Assembly (NCBI GenBank): GCA_965207385.1
Contig: CBDBLZ010000021.1
Span: 1 to 64,000 of the forward strand
DNA: 64,000 bases
Direction of reading: 5' to 3'
Source: CAZXEU01 sp965207385
Lineage (GTDB): Bacteria > Bacteroidota > Rhodothermia > Rhodothermales > Bin80
Of this stretch, positions 32,923 to 42,355 are shown in pieces; position 1 is the first letter of the stretch; each line of letters begins with the position of its first letter. Under the pieces are notes generated by a model that was not told the origin of the DNA, did no database searches, and saw only the letters and a list, made by a program, of their open reading frames with translations. The translations under genes were made by a program, and so were the position numbers.

Positions 32923-33294
32923 CTACTCGAATTCCAGGCCGCCTTTCTTGATGTCGTAGAGCAGCCCCACGGCGAGAACAATGATGAATACCGTCACTAC
33001 GGCAAGCACGCCAGGGCCAGCGCCCGCAGCAAGGAATTCGCGGAAACTCACCGCCCAGGGATAGAGAAAGACCACTTCCACATCGAACACGATGAATATC
33101 ATCGCCACGAGGTAGAACTTGACGGAGAAGCGCTGGCGCGCCGTCCCCATGGGATCCATGCCGCTTTCGTAGGCGCTCTCCTTGACGCGGTTGGGGCGCC
33201 TGGGCCCCAGAAAGTACTGTGCTCCGAGCAGCGTCAGGGCAAGCCCCAACGCCAGCGCCAGCATCATGAGCAGCGGGATGAATTCAGAAAGCAT
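32923..33294 (-). CDS. nuoA: NADH-quinone oxidoreductase subunit A
   Basis: Small membrane subunit, 123 residues, three helices: FIPLLMMLALALGLALTLL, KFYLVAMIFIVFDVEVVFLYPWAV (the family signature with F-D-x-E) and VLAVVTVFIIVLAVGLLYDIKKGGLEF. The loop KESAYESGMDPMGTARQRFSVKF contains the Y-E-S/C-G motif; this protein has Ser at the position where mitochondrial ND3 has Cys. First gene of the nuo cluster; a TonB-dependent receptor gene ends only 33 bp upstream, so the nuo promoter must be in that gap, inside the receptor gene, or shared. Confidence 0.96.
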   Translation of the reverse strand: MLSEFIPLLMMLALALGLALTLLGAQYFLGPRRPNRVKESAYESGMDPMGTARQRFSVKFYLVAMIFIVFDVEVVFLYPWAVSFREFLAAGAGPGVLAVVTVFIIVLAVGLLYDIKKGGLEFE

Positions 33295-33327
33295 GGATCA
33301 AGGCTTCCGTGCCTGGCCGTCCTGCAT

Positions 33328-36165
33328 TTACCTGGCGGCCCCGAACGCGTACGTAAGGCGTGCCACCGCCACGCGCCCCAGTTTCGGCGCCCCGATAAAC
33401 TCACGATGGTTGCTGTCGAATATGTTGGACACGTTGATGCCCGCACGCAGGCCGGTCAGGCCGCCCGCGAAGCCGTAGCCCATTCCCAGATCCATGATGA
33501 AATAGTCATCCACGTCTCCGACGTAGGGTCCCGAGATGACGGGAAAGCCCTGGATGAAGCGGCCGGATGCCGTCAGTTCCAGCCCGCTCGAGTGGCGATA
33601 TACGCCTCCGAGTTTCGTCTTGAGCGAGGGGGCATTGAGCGAGATGGCCAGGGAAGGATCGTCTTCCCCGATCTCGTCAGCGCTGAAGAAATTGTCGTTG
33701 ACCCAGGACACGTTGGCAAACAGGCTCAGCTTGCGGGATGCCAGGTACTGGATAGCCATGTCAAGGCCGTAGTAGCTGACGGTGCCGAAGTTGGGATACG
33801 TAACCATGAGCTCCGGCGTGTTGCCTTCGCCCCTTTTGTTTTCCCTGGTTTCCACGATGGCAATCGGCGTGGTAGCACTGGGCAGCCCTCCTGACTCATT
33901 GGCCAGCTGAACGATTATGGCTGCCACGGCGTCAGGCGTCAGGCCGAAGCCTCCCAGTAGCCCGGCAAGTACCGCGTTGCCTGCGATGCCCGCGGCAATG
34001 TCCCGGGTCAGGTCCGCCGCCAGGTTCGGCACCAGCACAAACGGCGTCTTGATCTGCAGCGAACCGACGAAATTCTTGGTCTGGCCGTAGTAAGCATCGA
34101 GGGCTACGAGCACCTTTTCACTGAAGATGCCCTTATAGCCGATCTCGTAGGTCTGCGACGTTCTCGGCTTAATGGCCGAAACCGGCGCAAGGTCCGTCGG
34201 GAAGTTATCGATGCTTTGCTCCGACAGGTTCAGGATGCCCATAATGCCCGGGCTGAAGCCGTCGACGACGGTCTGCTCGGGGCTGAGAAGGTCGAGGAGC
34301 AAACCGACAACCGGCGCCGTTACCGGAATGCCCAGCGCTGTGAGCTGCGCCGCAATCTCCTCGGGCGGCGTTGAGCCCAGCGCATTGAAAATCAGTCCGT
34401 AGAGCTGGCCCGTGCCGATTCCGACAGGTACCGGGGCGCCCTCCTGGCCCGGTATGAGGCTGGATGCCACGAGGTCTGTCGGGGCGCCGGCCGCCAGAAA
34501 GGCCGGATTGCGCTCCCACGTATAGCCGTGCGAAACACCGCGGCCGCGCAGCTTGATGTCCGAGCCGGGAATTTCGCCTCCGATGATGTCCAGAAACAGC
34601 GATGTAACACTGGGAGACGAATAGGAATGATTGTACGTGGCGCGCACGCTGTGGCCCAGCGCGGGCTTGATCACTACGCCGAGCCGCGGCGAAATGCGCA
34701 AATCGTCGATTACCGTGTTGTAGTCGGCGCGTGCTGCTCCCACGAGCTCCAGGCCGGAGGCTATGCGCGTGGTCGACTGCAGATAGGCCCCGTATTCATC
34801 GATGTTGTCATCGTCCTCGTAGCGCCCGAACACGGTGCCGTCCGTATTGGGGCGCGTCAGTTCCAGGTCCGCCCCGATCACGATCTGCTCCCTGCCGCGG
34901 GCCATCTGAAAATTGTACTGGGCCTGCGCCGACCACGTATTCGACAGCTCCACCACCTTCTCTCCGCCGTAAATCTGGGACTTGCCCGCGTCGTTGGTGT
35001 TCACGTAGGCCTGCGCGAAGAACCCGCCGCTCTGAAAGCGCAGCTGCCCGAACGTGTAGGTGTATCCGTCGGCACGGATGGCGCCAAGTCCGCTCAGCAG
35101 CACGCTGCTGGTCGTTGAGTGGCCGGCCGTGGCAATAAGCCGCGTGTTTTCGCTGAAGCGATACTCCGCGGTGGCATTCATTATGGCCTTGCTGATGTCC
35201 GTATCCCGCTGGATTCCGTCGATGGCCAGCTGAACGGCGTCCACGGCATCGGGGCACTCGGTAAACCTGCCCGCGTCCACGAGCTCGGGAGCGCAGCCTT
35301 CCAGGCTGAAGTCGTTGCCCCGGCCGTACTGGCCCACGACCTTCACGCCCAGCTTCTGGCCAAAGACATGCGCAATGCGGCCCTCCAAACCGAGGACCGA
35401 GCGCTGGCCTCCCGTCAGGCTGACGGTCGTGCCGCGATGCGTAAATGGATCCTTCGTGATGTAGTGGATGACGCCGTTATCCACGCCCGCTCCGTACAGC
35501 GCCGATCCCGGCCCCCGGACGATCTCGATGCGCTCAATGTCAACGCTTGTGGTAGGCATGCTGCTGTGGAAGTTCACTCCCACGGAAGGAACGGCCGCCT
35601 GGCGGTAGTCGGTCAGCACGTACGTGGCACCCGAGAACGTGTTGTTGAAGCCGCGAAGCACCACCTCGTAGCGATCCAGACCCGTCTGTGCCATATCCAG
35701 GCCCGTCACGTTGCGCAGCGCCTTGACGGTAGAAGCCACGATTTCCGTCTGCAGCTCCCGCGCGTCGATAACGTCAATGGAAGCAGGGGCATCGAGTACT
35801 TTCTCCTGACGCCGCCCCGCCGTAATCTGGATCGGATCCAGTTCAATGCCGGGCGCAAGCGCTACGTCGAGTGAAAGCGTCTGGCCCGCGGCGAGCTCCA
35901 CTACTCTCTCCTGGTTCTGGTATCCCGTATAGCTGAAGAGGACCGTGTAGGAGCCCGCCTCAAGGCCGGAAACCGTGTAGCGGCCTTCCAGGTCGGTAAC
36001 CGAACCGGTACCCGTTTCGCTGACGTAGACATTCGCGTTGGGAAGCGGCAGGCCAGCCTCCTCGTCTGTCACCGTTCCCGTTATCGTCGCTGACTGCTGC
36101 TGCGCGAAAGCCGGCACGGCGAACGCCGCAAGGAGCAGGAGAAAGGGAAGAGGTAGCTTGGTCAT
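33328..36165 (-). CDS. TonB-dependent receptor with carboxypeptidase-regulatory-like N-terminal domain
   Basis: Outer-membrane receptor of 945 residues for energised uptake. Signal peptide to about 21 (FLLLLAAFAVPAFAQ), a carboxypeptidase-regulatory-like domain (about 27-110: ATITGTVTDEEAGLPLPNANVYVSE, YTVSGLEAGSYTVLFSYTGYQNQE), plug domain (about 120-230: PASIDVIDARELQTE, DIERIEIVRGPGSALYGAG) and a long barrel. The barrel ends KLGRVAVARLTYAFGAAR rather than on the usual aromatic residue. The barrel holds a large loop (about 520-650) rich in Gly/Ala/Pro. No substrate-specific motif or partner protein is adjacent; purB lies upstream on the same strand with 69 bp between them, and nuoA follows after 33 bp. 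Confidence 0.9.
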   Translation of the reverse strand: MTKLPLPFLLLLAAFAVPAFAQQQSATITGTVTDEEAGLPLPNANVYVSETGTGSVTDLEGRYTVSGLEAGSYTVLFSYTGYQNQERVVELAAGQTLSLDVALAPGIELDPIQITAGRRQEKVLDAPASIDVIDARELQTEIVASTVKALRNVTGLDMAQTGLDRYEVVLRGFNNTFSGATYVLTDYRQAAVPSVGVNFHSSMPTTSVDIERIEIVRGPGSALYGAGVDNGVIHYITKDPFTHRGTTVSLTGGQRSVLGLEGRIAHVFGQKLGVKVVGQYGRGNDFSLEGCAPELVDAGRFTECPDAVDAVQLAIDGIQRDTDISKAIMNATAEYRFSENTRLIATAGHSTTSSVLLSGLGAIRADGYTYTFGQLRFQSGGFFAQAYVNTNDAGKSQIYGGEKVVELSNTWSAQAQYNFQMARGREQIVIGADLELTRPNTDGTVFGRYEDDDNIDEYGAYLQSTTRIASGLELVGAARADYNTVIDDLRISPRLGVVIKPALGHSVRATYNHSYSSPSVTSLFLDIIGGEIPGSDIKLRGRGVSHGYTWERNPAFLAAGAPTDLVASSLIPGQEGAPVPVGIGTGQLYGLIFNALGSTPPEEIAAQLTALGIPVTAPVVGLLLDLLSPEQTVVDGFSPGIMGILNLSEQSIDNFPTDLAPVSAIKPRTSQTYEIGYKGIFSEKVLVALDAYYGQTKNFVGSLQIKTPFVLVPNLAADLTRDIAAGIAGNAVLAGLLGGFGLTPDAVAAIIVQLANESGGLPSATTPIAIVETRENKRGEGNTPELMVTYPNFGTVSYYGLDMAIQYLASRKLSLFANVSWVNDNFFSADEIGEDDPSLAISLNAPSLKTKLGGVYRHSSGLELTASGRFIQGFPVISGPYVGDVDDYFIMDLGMGYGFAGGLTGLRAGINVSNIFDSNHREFIGAPKLGRVAVARLTYAFGAAR

Positions 36166-36234
36166 GACTCCTCGGGATTAGGCGGTGGACGTGATCCTTC
36201 AAGATAAAGGATTCTCCAATCCCGAACTGCGATG

Positions 36235-37530
36235 CTACGCCAGCCCCACGCGCTCGAAAAGGGTGTCCACGTGGCGCAGGTGATACGACGTGTCGAAGGA
36301 ATCCTCGATTTCGGCAGTTGAGAGGTGCTGCCGCGCCTGCGCGCTCTCCAGCACCACTTGCTGGAGCGGGCGTTCCTGTTTCCAGGCCTGCATGGCGCAG
36401 GGCTGTATCAGGTCATAGGCCGCTTCGCGGCTCAGTCCCTTGTCTATGAGCGCAATCAGCAGGCGCTGGCTGTGGAACAGGCCCAGCGAGCGATCCATGT
36501 TGCGCTGCATCGACTCCGGGTAGACGACCAGACGCCGAAGCAGGCGCGCGAACCGGTGTAGCGCGTAGTGCAAGACGGTAGTGGCATCCGGAATGATGAC
36601 GCGCTCGACGCTGGAGTGCGAAATGTCCCGCTCGTGCCAGAGCGCCACGTTTTCGTATGCCGACACCATGTATCCGCGCAAAAGACGCGCACAGCCCGTA
36701 ATGTTCTCGGAGCCCACCGGATTGCGCTTGTGCGGCATGGCGGAGGAACCCTTCTGACCGCTGCCAAAGGCCTCCTCGACCTCGCGCACTTCGCTCCGCT
36801 GAAGATGGCGAACTTCCGTGGCCATCTTCTCCAGCGTCGCGCCGATCAGGGCCAGCACACCGATGTAGTGCGCGTGGCGGTCACGCTGCAGCACTTGCGT
36901 CGAAAGCGGCGCGGGCTCAAGTCCGAGGCTGCGGCAGGTTGAGGACTCCACTTCGGGCGGGATATGCGCGAACGTGCCCACGGCACCGGAGAGCTTGCCA
37001 ACGCGCACGCCTTCTGCCGCACGCTCGAACCGGTCCAGGCCGCGCTGCACTTCAGCGTAGTACAGGGCAAGCTTGAGACCGAACGTCGTGGGCTCCGCAT
37101 GTATGCCGTGCGTGCGTCCCATCATGACCGTGTACTTGAATTCACGTGCACGGTCGGCGAGCACTTCAGCCAGGGCACCGAGCGCCTCCCGTATCAGGGC
37201 ATTGGCCCGCAAGAGCCGCAGCGACCAGGCCGTGTCCACCACGTCGGACGAGGTAAGGCCATAGTGCACCCATTTTCGCTCGGGCCCCAGCGACTCGCTT
37301 ACCACACGCGTGAAGGCCACTACATCATGGCGCGTCTCCTTTTCGAGCTCGTGTATGCGCGCGACGTCAAAACTGGCCCGGGAGCGCAGCTTGTCCACGT
37401 CCTCCGGCGGAATGACTCCGGCTTCCGCCCAGGCGGCGCAGGCGGCTATCTCGACATCCAGCCATGCCTGGAATTGCCCCTGCTCGCTCCAGAGCGATCG
37501 CATGGCGGGCAGGCTGTAGCGATCAATCAC
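36235..37530 (-). CDS. purB: Adenylosuccinate lyase
   Basis: Cleaves SAICAR and adenylosuccinate in purine synthesis. 431 residues from a GTG start, chosen because MIDRYSLPAMRSLWSEQ is the family's N-terminus. Other marks: HYGLTSSDVVDTAWSL, MGRTHGIHAEPTTFGLK (catalytic His region), the signature GSSAMPHKRNPVGSEN (about 263-278) with the catalytic Ser, and RDISHSSVERVIIPDAT. Starts 24 nt after the sigma-factor stop on the same strand, so the two may be co-transcribed. Confidence 0.97.
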   Translation of the reverse strand: MIDRYSLPAMRSLWSEQGQFQAWLDVEIAACAAWAEAGVIPPEDVDKLRSRASFDVARIHELEKETRHDVVAFTRVVSESLGPERKWVHYGLTSSDVVDTAWSLRLLRANALIREALGALAEVLADRAREFKYTVMMGRTHGIHAEPTTFGLKLALYYAEVQRGLDRFERAAEGVRVGKLSGAVGTFAHIPPEVESSTCRSLGLEPAPLSTQVLQRDRHAHYIGVLALIGATLEKMATEVRHLQRSEVREVEEAFGSGQKGSSAMPHKRNPVGSENITGCARLLRGYMVSAYENVALWHERDISHSSVERVIIPDATTVLHYALHRFARLLRRLVVYPESMQRNMDRSLGLFHSQRLLIALIDKGLSREAAYDLIQPCAMQAWKQERPLQQVVLESAQARQHLSTAEIEDSFDTSYHLRHVDTLFERVGLA

Positions 37531-37554
37531 GGTAGAATCGGGTCGAATTTTGCC

Positions 37555-38172
37555 TCAAATGGCCTCCCTCTGGTCTCGGAGCTGGGCGTAGAGTAGCTTG
37601 CGCGCCCGAAATATATGGGCCTTTACCGTACCCAGGGGAAGAGAGAGTTCCTTGGCGATCTCATCATAGGTGCGGTCTTCCCTGTGCCTGAGCACGATCA
37701 CGCGGTGATACTTGGGCGGAAGCGCATCAATAGCGCGCTGAATCAGCTCGCGCCGCTGGTCTGCCACGATGTGGCGATCCGGGCGATAGGTTACATCCGG
37801 GACTTCAATCTGGAGCCGACCGTCGCCGGTTTCGACCGGCTTGTTCAGCGAGGTTGTCGGCAGTCGCTTCTTGCGCAGAAAGTCTATCGCATGGTTGGCT
37901 CCGATGCGGTAGAGCCACGTGGAGAATGCGTAGGAAGGCCTGTATGAGGGCAGCGCCGAGAAAGCCTTGATAAAGGTCTCCTGCACAAGGTCGTCCACCT
38001 CTCTTGCCGAGCGCACGATGCGAAGAATGTGATGCCTGAGGCCGCCCGAGTACTTTTCCATGAGGCGCGCGAAGGCTGCATCGTGGCCCCCCAGTGCCAG
38101 CTCAACCAGATCGCGGTCCTGGTCGCTTGAAACCGACGGAGAAGCTACCACCTCCTGGCCAGGATCAGGCAT
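37555..38172 (-). CDS. ECF RNA polymerase sigma factor
   Basis: 205 residues. Region 2: ARLMEKYSGGLRHHILRIVRSAREVDDLVQETFIKAF, then YAFSTWLYRIGANHAIDFLRKKR (promoter -10 recognition). Region 4: IDALPPKYHRVIVLRHREDRTYDEIAKELSLPLGTVKAHIFRARKLLYAQL (helix-turn-helix, -35 recognition). Resembles the RpoE/SigW-like group. No anti-sigma factor is adjacent (purB lies downstream, an AsnC gene upstream), so regulation may be by another route. An N-terminal 15-residue extension is poorly conserved. Confidence 0.92.
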   Translation of the reverse strand: MPDPGQEVVASPSVSSDQDRDLVELALGGHDAAFARLMEKYSGGLRHHILRIVRSAREVDDLVQETFIKAFSALPSYRPSYAFSTWLYRIGANHAIDFLRKKRLPTTSLNKPVETGDGRLQIEVPDVTYRPDRHIVADQRRELIQRAIDALPPKYHRVIVLRHREDRTYDEIAKELSLPLGTVKAHIFRARKLLYAQLRDQREAI

Positions 38173-38231
38173 GGGACTTGTGAGGTGGTTTGTTGCCGGT
38201 GATCAGGGGCGGTCCCGGACATGGGCGCAGA

Positions 38232-38714
38232 CTAGGCGTGGTCCAGGTCCGATGCGGATTCAGCCATCAGTTGCCGGGTCTCCTTGTAAGTGTTCAGGAC
38301 GATACTGGTGCGCGTTCCCGTCACACCGGAAATGGCCTGGATGCGACCGAGCAGTACCTCCAGCGTTAGCGTATCCCGCGTTCGAACCTTCACCATGTGC
38401 GACCCTTCCCCGGTGATGGAATGGATTTCCAGCACCTCACCGACCTGGTGCAGCTCCTCGATCATGTGCCCGTAGCTACCTGAATTGCGCATGATTATGC
38501 GAATGAAGGCCGTAACCGGATAGTTGAGTCTGTTGGCATCCACCACGGCATGATAGCCCTCGATGATCCCTGCGGCCTCGAGCTTGCGCATGCGCTCGCT
38601 GACACTTGGAACGGACAGCCCGACCTCCTCCGATATCTGGTTGCGCTTCATGCGCCCCCGCGCCTGCAGCAGGTTCAGGATGCGCGCGTCAATGCTGTCA
38701 ATTCGCCTCGCCAT
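38232..38714 (-). CDS. Lrp/AsnC family transcriptional regulator
   Basis: 160 residues. N-terminal winged helix: IDSIDARILNLLQARGRMKRNQISEEVGLSVPSVSERMRKLEAAGIIEGYHAVVD (about 5-60). C-terminal RAM/ligand domain: VTAFIRIIMRNSG, VLEIHSITGEGSHMVKVRTRDTLTLEVLLGRIQAISGVTGTRTSIVL, ending ETRQLMAES. Lrp family proteins sense amino acids and control amino-acid metabolism or transport. 60 bp upstream of the sigma gene on the same strand and 44 bp downstream of the cyclase gene. Confidence 0.92.
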   Translation of the reverse strand: MARRIDSIDARILNLLQARGRMKRNQISEEVGLSVPSVSERMRKLEAAGIIEGYHAVVDANRLNYPVTAFIRIIMRNSGSYGHMIEELHQVGEVLEIHSITGEGSHMVKVRTRDTLTLEVLLGRIQAISGVTGTRTSIVLNTYKETRQLMAESASDLDHA

Positions 38715-38758
38715 CTGCGTCAGGTAGCCGTACGGAATTGCAAACCGGAGCGCGCGGT

Positions 38759-39553
38759 TCAGGATCCTGGCACTATGGCCACGATGCGCACCGGGCCGCC
38801 GCTTCCGCCGCGTATCTTCATGGGCAATGCCACTACGGCGAATCCCGTGGCCGGCAGCAGATCCAGATTCGCCACGTTCTCGAATGCCGGAATATTGGCT
38901 GCAAAAAGCACGGTATGCGATTCAAACGAGCTGGACTGCCCGTAATCGATGCTCGGCGTATCCAAGCCCACGGCGTGGACGTTGCGGTTTGCCACGAGCC
39001 ACCGGGCCGCATCCGGCGAAATTCCCGGAAAATGCAGCTTCGCAATGGCCTCCGCGCCCCGCTCGCTGGTGCCCATGTACTGATCCCGGTCCGGCCAGAA
39101 CTGTCCGTAACCTGTCCTGAAGAGCACGATGACGCCATCAGGCAATGCGCCGTGCTCAGCCTCCCAAGCCTCGATGTCCTTCGCCGCAATCTGGTAGTCG
39201 CGGTCTGCAAGAGCCTTGTCGGAGACATCGACGACTACGGCCGGGCCCATGAGTCGCTCCAGCGGAATGGCATCGTTCGTCCAGGCGCCTTCCGCAAAGT
39301 GGATCGGCGCATCGAGGTGCGTGCCTCCGTGCTCTGCCGACGCGAATGAGTTGGCTTCATAGTAAAAGCCCGCTTCCTGCCATCCTTTGGCATCCACCGT
39401 TAGCGAGAAGCCGTCGGCCGTCGGCCAGAAGATGGTTTCGTCGTCGAAGGCGTATGTCAAGTCCACGAGCTGCGCCCCGCTGAACAACGGCACGGATTCC
39501 GGTTCGGGGGTGCAGGCAATTGTCAGGAGGCAGAGAATCGGAGCGTATTTCAT
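38759..39553 (-). CDS. Cyclase/kynurenine formamidase-like lipoprotein
   Basis: 264 residues with a lipoprotein signal (MKYAPILCLLTIAC, lipidated Cys about 14), so it is periplasmic and membrane-anchored, unlike cytoplasmic KynB. Family motif SAEHGGTHLDAPIHFAEGA (about 72-90, H-G-G-T-H-x-D, metal binding). Others: LVDLTYAFDDETIFWP near the N-terminus, VIVLFRTGYGQFW, and VHAVGLDTPSIDYGQS. Substrate unknown; family members hydrolyse N-formylkynurenine or cyclic amides/imides. It may share a transcript with the AsnC gene 44 bp downstream. Confidence 0.87.
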   Translation of the reverse strand: MKYAPILCLLTIACTPEPESVPLFSGAQLVDLTYAFDDETIFWPTADGFSLTVDAKGWQEAGFYYEANSFASAEHGGTHLDAPIHFAEGAWTNDAIPLERLMGPAVVVDVSDKALADRDYQIAAKDIEAWEAEHGALPDGVIVLFRTGYGQFWPDRDQYMGTSERGAEAIAKLHFPGISPDAARWLVANRNVHAVGLDTPSIDYGQSSSFESHTVLFAANIPAFENVANLDLLPATGFAVVALPMKIRGGSGGPVRIVAIVPGS

Positions 39554-39773
39554 GGCGGAGGGCGTGTAGTGGGGTCCAACCCAAAACTACATCCTACTGG
39601 CATGCTGCGCCCGTCAGGCACCCGAAGTGATTGGTCCGCGAACAGCCGCACCGAACAAGACATGGACAATAGGTTGAGCCAAGTAGCAAGATCCTTTGGC
39701 CCAAATCGCGGATTCCGGCCGATCCGCACGCTTCCTGAACCCGTCCGTCCGCCACTTCGTTACAGAGTTATCC

Positions 39774-39850
39774 GGGCCCATAGCTCAGTCGGTTAGAGCA
39801 GCGGACTCATAATCCGTCGGTCGGGGGTTCAAGTCCCTCTGGGCCCACCA
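39774..39850 (+). tRNA. tRNA with CAU anticodon (elongator Met or lysidine-type Ile)
   Basis: A 77-nt cloverleaf with encoded CCA. Acceptor GGGCCCA pairs with TGGGCCC, D-arm TAGCTCAGTCGGTTAGAGCA, anticodon stem CGGA/TCCG with loop CTCATAA (anticodon CAU), variable loop CGGTC, T-arm GGGGGTTCAAGTCCCTC. Sequence alone does not separate elongator Met from the Ile2 form modified by TilS; both share the CTCATAA loop. It is not initiator Met because the first acceptor pair is a regular G:C. Confidence 0.95.
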
Positions 39851-40393
39851 GGCAATAGGCAATTCCTGGCCGTTTCCATCCGCGCAGATCCCGCCGTAGC
39901 CGGGCTTGTACGATTGGTTGTGCGGAATTGCTTTTCGCACCCGCTTTGTGCTTCTGCCTGGACGTGCCAACTCCCCCATTCTTTGCACGGAACGGCAATG
40001 GGATTCACACCCTTGTCCGGATTCTAGACGGGGCGGCAGATTGGATCCATGCCGAATGGACAGACCTGGCGAGCTGGTCGCAAGCGGCACAGTATTGGAC
40101 GGTGGCTGGCTTTCAGGCTAAACTCCATTGATTGCAAGAGATTTACGCGAATCCCGCACGCCGCAGCAAAATCCGTGCTCGTGGAGGCGCAGCCTTCTTT
40201 CAACCAGAGCCCTCGGGTCCATTTGTCAATGTGGACTCCACTACTCCGATCGCCGGGGCGTGGAACGCTTTCTGCCGGCGGGTCGCCTCCTTGGGCCGTG
40301 TACTACCGCGGTGACAAAGGCTTGGGAATCACTTATCTTGGCGGCGCCAGCCCTTCCATCCTGCAATCGCGCTTGCACCGTGTACATGACACC
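39851..40393. other. Spacer after the tRNA
   Basis: About 540 bp between the tRNA and the MerC-domain gene. Reading frames extend the MerC frame upstream (from 40049) but without homology or signal. No terminator with a T-run, repeat or att-like duplication of the tRNA 3' end was seen. Confidence 0.45.
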
Positions 40394-40822
40394 ATGAGAA
40401 AGCTGTTTGCCGCCGGGTCGCCGAGCGCATATGTGGCTTCCGGATCCCGGCTCGCCGCGTGCGCTGCGCTCTGGTGTGGCGTTCACTGCGCGCTTACGCC
40501 GTTTCTAATGGCACTGGCACCCGCGCTGGCACTCTCTGAAGGAATAGAGCGAGCCGCCTGGGGTGCTACTGTCTTGCTCGGAGCAACGATGCTCTTTCTG
40601 GGCCCGGCGCGCAGGCACGCGAAAGTAATCATTGCGTTTGCAGGAGGAGCCGCGCTATGGGCAGCCTCCCTTGCAGGTTGGCTGGAGCCGCTTCCCGAGG
40701 TCCTGACGTCGGCGACCGGCAGCCTGACCCTTGCGGGCGCGCTCTTTCAAGGTGTCCGGATTTGCCAGTCAGGCGCGTGCGCAATATGCGACGAGGACAA
40801 GTTCACGGACCGTGGAATCTGA
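40394..40822 (+). CDS. MerC-domain membrane protein
   Basis: 142 residues from the ATG at 40394. Four hydrophobic helices; the first ends in ALWCGVHCALTPFLMALAP with Cys28 and Cys32 in the C-x3-C (CGVHC) arrangement of MerC-domain proteins. The C-terminal tail has a second Cys set (ICQSGACAICDED). MerC-domain proteins transport mercury in mer operons, but in marine Bacteroidota stand-alone versions are common with no merA/merR, as here, so the ion and role are uncertain; zinc, mercury or other thiophilic metal transport is plausible. The longer upstream frame lacks membrane character. Confidence 0.82.
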   Translation: MRKLFAAGSPSAYVASGSRLAACAALWCGVHCALTPFLMALAPALALSEGIERAAWGATVLLGATMLFLGPARRHAKVIIAFAGGAALWAASLAGWLEPLPEVLTSATGSLTLAGALFQGVRICQSGACAICDEDKFTDRGI

Positions 40823-41584
40823 TCAAGACCTCCTTCCGGTCCTGCAGGTGAATAATGGGCTGAATGCAGTTCCCTGTTGAGCGCCGCATCGGTCTGGCCG
40901 GGATTTCCTTATGGATATAGCGTAATCGGAGGCTTGAGCGGGCACAATGGGGGCGATGGGCGATGACCCGGAGCGTCCTCACGTGCAGCTGACGGGGAGC
41001 CCTGTCGAATTAATGCACCGACGAGCCGCCTCGGCATCCTTCGAAATCGCTTTCAATGGCAAGCACGCGTCGCCCTTTGTCCACAAGCCCGGGGCCACAG
41101 GGGCCCGAATGTTGCTGGACTGGCTTGCCGCTTCTACCAGTAGATTGGCGCCGCGGGGACCTCAGGCAATTCATCCTGCGCGCGCCGGCTTTGCGCCAGG
41201 GCAAAACTCCCGGCCCCACTTACAACTCGGAATGATGGACCTCAATCCAGGCCAACGATCTAAGCGAGGCCTCGCCCTGATCGCGCGCATTTCGTTGATC
41301 CAGCACGCCGAGGATTGGGTAAGGAGCTGTCGGGGTACAGACCATGCGGACGGACCGAAGGCAGGGTCAGGAAACAGGCTTGTCGCTTTTGATGGCGTAC
41401 CGCAGTAGCGCCGGGGGCACCCAATTGTCCCAATTGGAGGCTGGAGAATCCGGTCACGCCTCCGCATAGCCAGGCCGGGGACAGGGGGCGTCGTCATCCC
41501 GGGCTTGCTGCTACGGGGCGGTGTCCTCCGCATGGGTACAGATGGGGTTTCCCACGCTACGGACCTTGCGCCTGCAGGATTTGC
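40823..41584. other. Long spacer, no gene recognised
   Basis: About 760 bp between convergent genes (MerC and polysaccharide deacetylase). Open frames are low in information. A CCAATTG/CCAATTGG pair occurs near 41426-41442, too short to interpret. Confidence 0.5.
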
Positions 41585-42355
41585 CTAATCGATTGCCAAT
41601 GCGTGTCCCGTTGGAATCACAAGAGCCGACTCGATTGCGGTCAGCTCCGAAAGAAGCTCATCCAGGCACGAAGAGGACAATGGCCCCCAACCCTCGTCGT
41701 CCAACCCGTGCGTATTGAAAATCAGCCATCCGCCGGGCGATGCCAAAAAGCGCCTGATTTCACGGGTCAGAAAATCATCAATGTTGCCGGGCCCGTGGCT
41801 GCTGCAGATCAACCTCTGCTGACCGGCATGCGGAAGCGGATTGATCTGCGCGTACCCCGTGCGAAAGGCCTTCACCTGGCCGGAGAGCCAATCCTCAACG
41901 GCAGGAGTCGAGGCGTTGTAAGGAAAATTGAAGATCGCCTCCCGTGCGTCAAACCCGTCCAGCGATTCGGAAAAATAGTCCAGACATCGCAGTATCAGGT
42001 CCTTGGCCTCCGGCAGCGGCACTTCGGTCAGATTCTGGTGCCGATACCCGTGCGGCATGACCTCGTGACCTCGCGCCACCAGGTCGTTCCACAGCTCAAA
42101 ATCTCCGGCAGGATGTCGATGGTACTCGTCGGGCGGAACGAACGTATCGTGATGGGCCGTGGCGATTACATTGATACAGGCGGACAGCTCATACTTCTCG
42201 AATACTTCTGCCGTCTTGATGCTTGATTTCCGGAAGCCGTCGTCAAAGCTGAGCGTGACGACGTGTGTCTTGGGACTCCGCCCCGTCGCCGCCAATGCGG
42301 TAAGACCCATGGCCTTCATGAATCCGCGGCGGGAAAGTGAAGAGGACGGCGCCAT
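41585..42355 (-). CDS. Tat-exported polysaccharide deacetylase family protein
   Basis: 256 residues with a twin-arginine signal at the N-terminus (LSRRGFMKAMGLTALAATG). NodB/CE4 features: TLSFDDGF (motif 1, catalytic base Asp and metal Asp), HGYRHQNL (motif 2, the H-x3-H metal pair), RTGYAQINP and FNTHGLDDEGWG near the end. Family members remove acetyl groups from chitin, peptidoglycan or other glycans. The Tat signal suggests a cofactor-containing or prefolded protein, in line with a metal-bound active site. It is isolated between long spacers, so its substrate cannot be inferred. Confidence 0.88.
   Translation of the reverse strand: MAPSSSLSRRGFMKAMGLTALAATGRSPKTHVVTLSFDDGFRKSSIKTAEVFEKYELSACINVIATAHHDTFVPPDEYHRHPAGDFELWNDLVARGHEVMPHGYRHQNLTEVPLPEAKDLILRCLDYFSESLDGFDAREAIFNFPYNASTPAVEDWLSGQVKAFRTGYAQINPLPHAGQQRLICSSHGPGNIDDFLTREIRRFLASPGGWLIFNTHGLDDEGWGPLSSSCLDELLSELTAIESALVIPTGHALAID

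Noticed and set aside
32212..33894. 560-residue plus-strand frame
   Set aside because: Antisense to nuoB, nuoA and the receptor 3' end; no domain and a His/Arg-rich shadow composition.
39774..42355. tRNA followed by MerC and deacetylase genes as an integrated element
   Set aside because: No integrase, no duplicated tRNA 3' end and no att-like repeat were found.
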